A model generated the notes under the pieces. It saw nothing but the letters and a program-made list of their open reading frames with translations, had not been told where the DNA came from and did no database searches. 32,102 nucleotides of DNA from Gammaproteobacteria bacterium. GTDB taxonomy: Bacteria; Pseudomonadota; Gammaproteobacteria; Steroidobacterales; Steroidobacteraceae. The position numbers were made by a program, and so were the translations under genes. Positions 26,543 to 32,102 of the stretch are shown here, one piece after another. Each line of letters starts with the position of its first letter. Positions within the stretch are counted from its first letter, which is position 1. The DNA lies in the NCBI GenBank assembly GCA_016874175.1, contig VGUP01000013.1, positions 1-32,102 of the forward strand. The letters are read 5' to 3'.

Positions 26543-27601
26543 ATGAGCGGCAAGACGAGTCCCGGTAATTTCTTTGAAGACTTTTGCGTCGGGCAGCGGC
26601 TGCCCCACGCGCCCCCACGCACCGTAACGACGGGCGAGGTGGCGTTGTACACGGCCTTGTTCGGATCGCGGTTTACGATTTCCTCGTCCGACCCGTTCGC
26701 CAGAGCGCTGGGTTTGCCCGCGGCGCCGTTGGAGTCGATGCTGGTTTTTCACGTGATATTCGGCCGTACCGTTGCGGATATTTCGCGTAACGCCATTGCC
26801 AACCTCGGCTATGCGGGAGTGCGGTTCGGTATGCCGGTCTACCCCGGGGATACTTTGCAGGCAGATTCCGTGGTGATCGGGCTCAAGCAAAACACCGATG
26901 GCAAGACCGGAGTCGTCTATGTGCACTCCACCGGTACCAACCAGCGCGGCGAGATCGTGCCCGACTTCCGCCGTTGGGTGATGGTGAACAAGCGTGATCG
27001 CACGCGCCCCGCCCCGGAGACCGTCGTTCCGCAACTGCCATCTCGCGTCTTGGCGGTTGATTTTCATGTGCCCATGACTTTGTCGCGCGAGGGGTATGAC
27101 AGCGCCCGTACCGGCGATCAATTTCTTTGGGACGATTACGCGATTGGTGAGCGGATCGATCATGTCGATGGCATGACGATCGAAGAGGCCGTGCACATGC
27201 TCGCCACCAAGCTTTATCAAAATACGGCCAAGGTGCACTTCAACTAGCATGTCGAGCGCGAGGGCAGATTCGGCAAGCGTATTGTCTATGGCGGCCACGT
27301 CATCAGTCTTGCGCGCTCTCTATCGTTCTCCGGGCTGGCAAACGCGCTGATGGTGGCGGCTATCCACGGTGGCAGACATGCTGCACCGACTTTCGCAGGT
27401 GACACGATTTACGCTTGGTCGGAGGTGCTCGAGTGCGAATCCTTGCCGGGCCGCGCCGATATCGGTGCGCTGCGTTTGCGTACGGTAGCGACCAAAGACC
27501 GCTCCTGCAGCAACTTTCCCGGGCAGGAGGGTGGTAGTCAGCTTGACCCCTCGATAGTGCTCGACATCGACTGGTCTGTGCTGATGCCGCGTCGTATTTG
27601 A
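26543..27601 (+). pseudogene. mch: Beta-methylmalyl-CoA dehydratase (MaoC family), interrupted by in-frame TAG
   Basis: The gene begins MSGKTSPGNFFEDFCVGQRL behind GAGGAG and shows double hot-dog MaoC features: 'YTALFGSRFTISSSDPFARA', 'AIANLGYAGVRFGMPVYPGD' and 'DHVDGMTIEEAVHMLATKLY'. Codon 235 is TAG (27245-27247). The same frame then continues with HVEREGRFGKRIVYGGHVIS, 'GRHAAPTFAGDTIYAW' and 'GALRLRTVATKD', which is the second half of Mch, to TGA at 27599-27601. The full reading is 352 residues, the expected length. The enzyme converts beta-methylmalyl-CoA to mesaconyl-C1-CoA. A single base change (for example CAG to TAG) explains the stop. If it is real, the protein lacks most of the second hot-dog domain, including its active-site region. 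Confidence 0.9.
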
Positions 27602-27680
27602 TCGGTCAGCGCCTGGCTTACGGGATTGCCGCTATAGCTTGATCTTGATGAGTGAGCTTTTTGTTGATCTTGGTCTGGAG

Positions 27681-28040
27681 CTACTCGAAGCGGTGTGCAA
27701 CTTCGTTATTACTCGTGAGTAACTCGCGAGAGCGAATAAAAGCCCTGACGACAAAAATACTCATCTCGACCGCGCGTCTGCTATTGAGCACAGTCGCTGC
27801 CAGGATCGCTCCATATTCGGTGAAAGCAGTTGGCGGAAATCGAGGATCTCTATGTTTCTGTGAACCGGTCACACTTTGTGACCGGTTCAAGTCGTCGACT
27901 TCCGTCTGTGCCAGTCGAAATCTGAAGTCTTCGGGAAAACGCGCATCGTTTCGCTTTACCGCCTGATTGAGTACTTTGGTAGGTACTCCGTAAAGTGCGG
28001 CGAGGTCCGAGTCCAGAATCACGCGCTGGCCTCTGAGCAA
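27681..28040 (-). pseudogene. ORF6N-domain protein, probably truncated at both ends
   Basis: The frame encodes an ORF6N/KilA-N-type domain of phage-related regulators: LLRGQRVILDSDLAALYGVP, 'VLNQAVKRNDARFPEDFRFRL', 'FPPTAFTEYGAILAATVLNS' and 'MSIFVVRAFIRSRELLTSN'. It ends in TAG at 27681-27683 (minus strand), but the frame goes on with LQTKINKKLTHQDQAIAAIP to TAA at 27620-27618. That is the usual coiled tail of these proteins, so the TAG looks like a nonsense change. A good start is also missing: only TTG 28040 begins inside the conserved domain, and further upstream codons look non-homologous. These genes are often found in phage remnants or mobile islands. It sits between the CoA cluster and a toxin-antitoxin pair. 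Confidence 0.7.
27861..27889. repeat. Perfect 13-bp inverted repeat with CTT loop
   Basis: TGAACCGGTCACA (27861-27873) and TGTGACCGGTTCA (27877-27889) are perfect reverse complements separated by CTT. The element lies inside the ORF6N reading frame, encoding NRSQSVTG in the region between the two conserved halves. It could form a strong hairpin or bind a dimeric protein. Confidence 0.75.
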
Positions 28041-28212
28041 CCTGATGTTATTCAGTATCCCGTCGCCGGGGCCAGGTTGTACTCGTAACTTGGATACTGC
28101 GGACTTTGTTTTTTATTCATTACCCCACGGTAACGATGGTTGCGTACAGGTCCAGCAGAAAACGCACTGTGATAGCAAAGATTCTCGGGCAGGGCGTGGC
28201 GCGCACGCGATC
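28041..28212. other. Intergenic stretch with a split 8-bp inverted repeat
   Basis: No gene is recognised here. CAGTATCC (28053-28060) and GGATACTG (28092-28099) form an 8-bp inverted repeat with a 31-base spacer. The segment 28100-28212 shows nothing further. Confidence 0.4.
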
Positions 28213-28608
28213 TCAGCGCAACCTCGTAAGACCCGGCAAGCGGTCATAAACCGCGTCAAAACTCAGCATATTTTCGATATTCTGTCGTTGCATGGTGGCG
28301 ACGTGCAGCGCGGCGCGTACAGGTAGCGTCGGGTACTGCAATACGAGTTGCTTCGCGCGCTCCACGGTCTCGCGATCGACCGCGATCACTTCATCCACCA
28401 CACCCAGTAGCGCATCCATGGCCGTTTGGATGCCGCCACGACGTTCGATGGCGGTATATCGATGCAGGATTTCGACGAGCACCTCGGAGTCGGTAACGAG
28501 TCGCACACGCTGGGTCACGAGGGCCTCGAGTCGCCGCTGTGCGTCGACCTTGTTCGGATGTGCAGCACCGACGAGATACATGGGTACGTTGGAATCTATG
28601 AAAACCAT
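28213..28608 (-). CDS. PIN-domain toxin (VapC-like), one catalytic acid missing
   Basis: The 131-residue protein has the PIN layout of VapC RNases: Asp5 in FIDSNVPMYL, Glu46 in the SEVLVEILHRY helix, and Asp118 in MLSFDAVYDRL. The third acidic residue, normally in the (A)RDALHLA helix, is absent: the segment reads PVRAALHVATMQ, with Ala99 where Asp is expected. A single GAC-to-GCC change would give this. VapC toxins cleave tRNA or rRNA with Mg2+, so this copy may be weakened or inactive. It starts 30 bases after the antitoxin stop, the normal vapB-vapC order. Confidence 0.85.
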   Translation of the reverse strand: MVFIDSNVPMYLVGAAHPNKVDAQRRLEALVTQRVRLVTDSEVLVEILHRYTAIERRGGIQTAMDALLGVVDEVIAVDRETVERAKQLVLQYPTLPVRAALHVATMQRQNIENMLSFDAVYDRLPGLTRLR

Positions 28609-28638
28609 CTTGCGAGCCCCATCACCGCCACGGGCGCC

Positions 28639-28878
28639 TCAATAACTGCGCTCGACTTCACTCGTCAGCCGCTCGATGGGGCCGGTCGGCGCGCTATGGC
28701 GAACGGCGGCGCGGATCGCCGCGAGTTTGCGGTCGATATCCGCCGTGGACGCTTCGCGTCGCGCCGCAGCCAAGGTCTGCCGGACCCATTCCGCGACCGT
28801 CATGCCGCGACTCGCGGCTGCGGCCTGCAGGGCGGCGTATTCGGTATCGTCGAACAGAACCTGCAGGCGCTTTGTCAT
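28639..28878 (-). CDS. Ribbon-helix-helix antitoxin (VapB-like)
   Basis: This 79-residue protein has an N-terminal RHH (CopG/Arc-type) domain: KRLQVLFDDTEYAALQAAAA (beta strand plus helix) and 'RGMTVAEWVRQTLAAARRE' (second helix). A charged C-terminal tail (DIDRKLAAIRAAVRHSAPTG) is expected to wrap the toxin. It is the first gene of the two-gene unit with the PIN protein. A perfect inverted repeat lies 13 bases upstream of its ATG and is a likely autoregulatory operator. The frame is intact and of normal length. Confidence 0.85.
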   Translation of the reverse strand: MTKRLQVLFDDTEYAALQAAAASRGMTVAEWVRQTLAAARREASTADIDRKLAAIRAAVRHSAPTGPIERLTSEVERSY

Positions 28879-28891
28879 ATAGTGAGTGTGA

Positions 28892-28913
28892 TTGACTCAT
28901 TACCATGAGTCAA
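28892..28913. promoter_or_regulatory. Probable VapB operator, 9-bp inverted repeat
   Basis: TTGACTCAT (28892-28900) and ATGAGTCAA (28905-28913) are perfect arms with a TACC spacer. The site lies immediately upstream of the antitoxin gene, where RHH antitoxins bind inverted repeats to repress their own operon. It also lies upstream of the gltB promoter. Confidence 0.6.
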
Positions 28914-28929
28914 CTGATCACCAATGCTT

Positions 28930-28957
28930 TTGGACAGCGGTATCAGGTGGTTATAGT
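28930..28957 (+). promoter_or_regulatory. Candidate sigma70 promoter for gltB
   Basis: TTGGAC (28930-28935) and TATAGT (28952-28957) are separated by 16 bases and lie 25 bases upstream of the gltB start. A CGGAG ribosome binding site follows at about 28975-28979. The match is close to consensus, but it is a pattern match only. Confidence 0.5.
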
Positions 28958-28982
28958 CGCCGCCGGGGGAAGTTCGGAGATC

Positions 28983-31900
28983 ATGATGACCAATACGACC
29001 GTCCAAGCCGCGGCAGCTCGACTCACCCGCCCCGATAAACAGGGCCTCTACGACCCCGTCAACGAACGCGATGCCTGTGGATTCGGCTTTGTCGTCGATA
29101 TCGAGGGGCGAAAGTCCAACAAGGTTCTGCGTAACGCGATCGAGGTTCTGAAAAACCTCGACCACCGGGGCGCCTGCGGCTGCGAGGTCAATACCGGCGA
29201 TGGTGCGGGCGTGCTGATGCAGATGCCGCACGCCTTCCTCAAAGACGCCGCCAAGAAGTCACACATCACCCTGCCCGAGCCCGGTGAGTACGCCTGCGGA
29301 CTGATCTTCATGCCGCGCAATGCCACGCAGCGTCGGCGTATCGAAGAAATCTTTGCCCGCGTGGTGCAGTCGGAAGGGCAGATCTATCTCGGTGGGCGCA
29401 CCGTGCCCACCGACAACTCCATGCTCGGCGAAACGGCGCGCGTCAGCGAGCCCTTCATGCGCCAAGTTTTCGTGCAGCGCGGTCCCGACACGCCCGATGC
29501 CGATGCCTTCGAGCGCAAGCTCTATGTCATTCGCAAGCGCGCCTACAATGAAATCCGTGTATCGACGATCGGCGGTGCCGAGTACTGGTACGTCGCGAGC
29601 CTTTCGCACAAGACGCTGGTCTACAAGGGAATGCTGCTGACCATGCAGCTCGATCAATATTTTCCTGATCTCCGCAATCCCTTGATCGAGACTTCGGTCG
29701 CCCTCGTGCACTCGCGCTTTTCGACTAACACATTCCCGAGCTGGGATCGTGCTCATCCATATCGTTATATCGCCCACAACGGCGAGATCAATACGCTACG
29801 CGGCAACATCAATTGGATGCGCGCACGCGAGGCCTTGCTCGAATCGCAGCTCCTTGGTGACGACACGCGCAAGCTCGCGCCCATCGTCAACGTCAATGGC
29901 AGCGACTCGTCAATGTTCGATAATGTCCTCGAACTCATGGTGCTCGCAGGGCGCTCGCTGCCGCACGCCATGATGATGATGATTCCGGAGCCTTGGTCGA
30001 AGCACGAATCCATGGATCCGGCGCGTCGTGCGTTCTATCAGTTTCACTCATCGCTGATGGAACCCTGGGACGGGCCGGCCGCCATTGCCTTTACCGACGG
30101 CATGCGCATCGGTGCGGTACTCGATCGCAACGGCCTGCGCCCGGGTCGTTACTACGTCACCAAGGACGGCATGGTCGTAGTGGCCTCGGAGGCCGGTGTA
30201 CTCGAATTTCCCCCGGAGCAAATCGAGCGTAAGGGTCGTCTGCAACCCGGGCGCATGTTCCTTGTCGATACCGAGCAGGGCCGTATCGTCGAAGACGAAG
30301 AAATCAAACGTTCGGTCTGCAACGAATGGCCCTATGCCGAATGGCTCGGCGAGCATCTCGTGCATCTCAAAGAACTGCCGCCGGCACCGCAATTGCCGGC
30401 GCCCGAGCCGGACCTTCTGCTCGCGCGCCAGATCGCTTTCGGCTACAGCTTCGAAGATCAAAGAATATTGATGGCACCAATGGCCCGTGACAGCGTCGAG
30501 GCCGTCGGCTCGATGGGCAACGATACGCCGCTGGCTGTGCTGTCGAAGCGACCGCGGCTGGTCTACGACTACTTCAAGCAACTCTTTGCGCAGGTGACGA
30601 ACCCGCCCATCGACAGTATCCGCGAAGAAATCATCACCTCTTCGGATGTCTGGCTGGGCTCCGAGGGCAATCTGCTCGACCCCAAGCCGACCGACTGTCG
30701 GCGCATCGAACTGAAAGCGCCCGTCGTCACCAACGAAGAATTCGCGAAGATCCGCCGCGTCGCTCTGCCCGGACTCAAGGTCGGGACGGTTTCACTGCTA
30801 TTCCGCGCGGCGCGTGGCGAAGAGGGTCTTGCGAAAGCGATCGAACAGATGCGCGAGGAAGCCCGACGCCTCATCAAAGAGGAAGAGGTCAACATTCTGC
30901 TGCTCAGCGATCGTGGCGTGACCCGCGAGATGGCGGCCATTCCCTCGTTGCTCGTCGTATCGTCGTTGCACCACTATCTCATCCGCGAAGGCTTGCGCAT
31001 GCGGGCCTCGCTCGCCATCGAGACCGGCGAAGCGCGCGAGGTACATCACTTCGCACTGCTGATCGGCTATGGCTGCAGCGTGATCAATCCCTATCTTGCC
31101 TTCGAGACGCTCGACGGCATGATCCGCGACAACCTGCTGCCCAATGTCGATCACAAACTCGCCTGCGCCAACTTTGCCAAGGCGGCCACCAAAGGTGTGG
31201 TTAAAGTAATGTCGAAGATGGGGATTTCGGCTGTACAGAGTTACCACGGCGCGCAGGTGTTCGAGGCGGTTGGTCTGCGACAGGACGTGATCGACGAATA
31301 TTTCACTGGCACCGCTTCACGCGTCGGCGGTATCGGCCTCGATACCATCGCCTCCGAAGTATTGATGCGGCATCGCGCGGCGTTCCCGGAGCGCCCCGCG
31401 GGCGAGCAGGTGCTGCCGACCGGTGGTCAGTATCAGTGGCGCGCCGACGGCGAATTCCATGTTTTCAACCCGGAAAGCATTCATCGTCTGCAAAAAGCGG
31501 TGCGCACCGGTAGCTACGCAACCTTCAAGTCCTATGCGGAGCTGATCGACGACCGAGCCAGAAATCTTTCCACTTTGCGTGGCCTACTCGATTTCAAGAA
31601 AGGTGAGTCGATCTCCCTTGACGAGGTCGAGCCGATCGAGAGCATCATGAAGCGCTTCAAGACGGGCGCCATGAGCTATGGCTCCATCAGCAAAGAGGCA
31701 CACGAGACGCTCGCCATTGCGATGAATCGCATCGGTGGCAAGAGTAATACCGGCGAGGGCGGCGAAGACCCCGATCGCTACGTACCGCTGCCGAACGGCG
31801 ACTCGAAGAATTCTGCGATCAAGCAAGTCGCCTCGGGCAGGTTTGGCGTGACCAGCGAATACCTCGTTCAGGCCAAAGAAATTCAGATCAAGATGGCGCA

Positions 31901-32102
31901 GGGGGCGAAGCCCGGCGAGGGTGGGCAGCTGCCCGGTACCAAGGTTTATCCGTGGATCGCCAAGGCCAGGCACACCACGCCTGGCGTTGGCCTGATCTCG
32001 CCGCCACCGCATCACGACATCTATTCGATCGAGGATATTGCCCAGCTTATCCACGATCTTAAAAATTCGAATCGCGCAGCACGTATCAGCGTCAAGCTCG
32101 TG
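28983..32102 (+). CDS. gltB: Glutamate synthase (NADPH) large subunit, 3' end outside window
   Basis: This frame is open from ATG 28983 (or 28986) to the end of the window, about 1040 codons, roughly two thirds of the usual 1500-residue protein. The N-terminal glutaminase domain starts at the propeptide-exposed Cys32 ([10 protein letters not shown]) and includes '[19 protein letters not shown]', '[20 protein letters not shown]' and '[15 protein letters not shown]'. A central domain follows ('[20 protein letters not shown]', '[20 protein letters not shown]'), and then the start of the FMN synthase domain ('[20 protein letters not shown]', 'GGEDPDRY', 'PGEGGQLPG...K'). GltB with GltD makes glutamate from glutamine and 2-oxoglutarate for ammonia assimilation. 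A candidate promoter lies upstream, shared in a divergent region with the vapBC-like pair. Confidence 0.97.
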   Translation, partial: MMTNTTVQAAAARLTRPDKQGLYDPVNERDACGFGFVVDIEGRKSNKVLRNAIEVLKNLDHRGACGCEVNTGDGAGVLMQMPHAFLKDAAKKSHITLPEPGEYACGLIFMPRNATQRRRIEEIFARVVQSEGQIYLGGRTVPTDNSMLGETARVSEPFMRQVFVQRGPDTPDADAFERKLYVIRKRAYNEIRVSTIGGAEYWYVASLSHKTLVYKGMLLTMQLDQYFPDLRNPLIETSVALVHSRFSTNTFPSWDRAHPYRYIAHNGEINTLRGNINWMRAREALLESQLLGDDTRKLAPIVNVNGSDSSMFDNVLELMVLAGRSLPHAMMMMIPEPWSKHESMDPARRAFYQFHSSLMEPWDGPAAIAFTDGMRIGAVLDRNGLRPGRYYVTKDGMVVVASEAGVLEFPPEQIERKGRLQPGRMFLVDTEQGRIVEDEEIKRSVCNEWPYAEWLGEHLVHLKELPPAPQLPAPEPDLLLARQIAFGYSFEDQRILMAPMARDSVEAVGSMGNDTPLAVLSKRPRLVYDYFKQLFAQVTNPPIDSIREEIITSSDVWLGSEGNLLDPKPTDCRRIELKAPVVTNEEFAKIRRVALPGLKVGTVSLLFRAARGEEGLAKAIEQMREEARRLIKEEEVNILLLSDRGVTREMAAIPSLLVVSSLHHYLIREGLRMRASLAIETGEAREVHHFALLIGYGCSVINPYLAFETLDGMIRDNLLPNVDHKLACANFAKAATKGVVKVMSKMGISAVQSYHGAQVFEAVGLRQDVIDEYFTGTASRVGGIGLDTIASEVLMRHRAAFPERPAGEQVLPTGGQYQWRADGEFHVFNPESIHRLQKAVRTGSYATFKSYAELIDDRARNLSTLRGLLDFKKGESISLDEVEPIESIMKRFKTGAMSYGSISKEAHETLAIAMNRIGGKSNTGEGGEDPDRYVPLPNGDSKNSAIKQVASGRFGVTSEYLVQAKEIQIKMAQGAKPGEGGQLPGTKVYPWIAKARHTTPGVGLISPPPHHDIYSIEDIAQLIHDLKNSNRAARISVKLV

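Noticed and set aside
26210-27298. Minus-strand open frame opposite mcl and mch
   Set aside because: Antisense shadow; both plus-strand genes have strong homology here.
27350-27601. A separate 83-codon gene after mch
   Set aside because: It is the C-terminal part of Mch in the same frame after the TAG, not an independent gene.
28041-28212. N-terminal extension of the ORF6N protein
   Set aside because: The frame is open upstream, but the residues do not look like the family's N-terminus and no ATG/ribosome binding site is present.
1-32102. tRNA, rRNA, CRISPR array or complete insertion sequence
   Set aside because: No cloverleaf, rRNA-like segment, regularly spaced repeats or transposase frame was found by reading both strands.

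Overview
The window is G+C-rich bacterial chromosome with dense gene packing. TamA/TamB, a BamA-type POTRA barrel, a quinoprotein dehydrogenase, an ExeA-like ATPase, a SPOR lipoprotein, NudC and FlhC/FlhD-like regulators together point to a Gram-negative proteobacterium, most likely a gammaproteobacterium. This placement rests on gene content only. No rRNA, tRNA, CRISPR array or complete insertion sequence was seen.

Layout. 1-1376: the tail of an XRE regulator with a coupled 41-codon ORF, a DUF4019 protein, and a mostly empty stretch with one doubtful small secreted ORF. 1377-3535: a CBM9/DUF5916 outer-membrane protein broken by a one-base loss in a T7 run. 3545-11685 (minus strand): flhC-like, nudC, an NRDE/TANGO2 gene (frameshifted), tamA and tamB. 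11805-16957 (plus strand): a flhD-like gene with two FlhD-like segments (interrupted), a YadG/YadH-type ABC exporter, a YheT-type hydrolase, a SPOR lipoprotein and an ExeA-like ATPase. 17003-19015: a PQQ-dependent dehydrogenase. 18997-22027 (minus strand): a hypothetical protein, an Asp/Glu racemase-like protein, an exported aldo/keto reductase and a nucleoside hydrolase, tightly packed. 22172-27601 (plus strand): an SDR, then smt-mct-mcl-mch. 27681-28878 (minus strand): an ORF6N-domain gene and a VapBC-like pair. 28983 to the end: gltB, which runs off the window.

How the genes work together. The four CoA genes look like the glyoxylate/propionyl-CoA branch of the 3-hydroxypropionate bicycle: malyl-CoA formation, malyl-CoA/beta-methylmalyl-CoA lyase, beta-methylmalyl-CoA dehydratase and the mesaconyl-CoA C1-C4 transferase. 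The fourth-step hydratase (meh) is not present, and mch carries an in-frame amber codon. TamA and TamB form the outer-membrane/inner-membrane translocation module. The divergent FlhC-like and FlhD-like genes look like a non-canonical FlhDC pair with no flagellar genes nearby.

The most striking window-wide feature is damage. Three genes are interrupted by in-frame TAG codons (12186, 27245, and 27683 on the minus strand) with homology continuing past the stop. Three places, one of them in the same flhD-like gene, need one added base to restore the frame (about 2366-2372, 9886-9897 and 12356-12362). This could be real gene decay, recoding or sequencing error; the sequence alone cannot decide.
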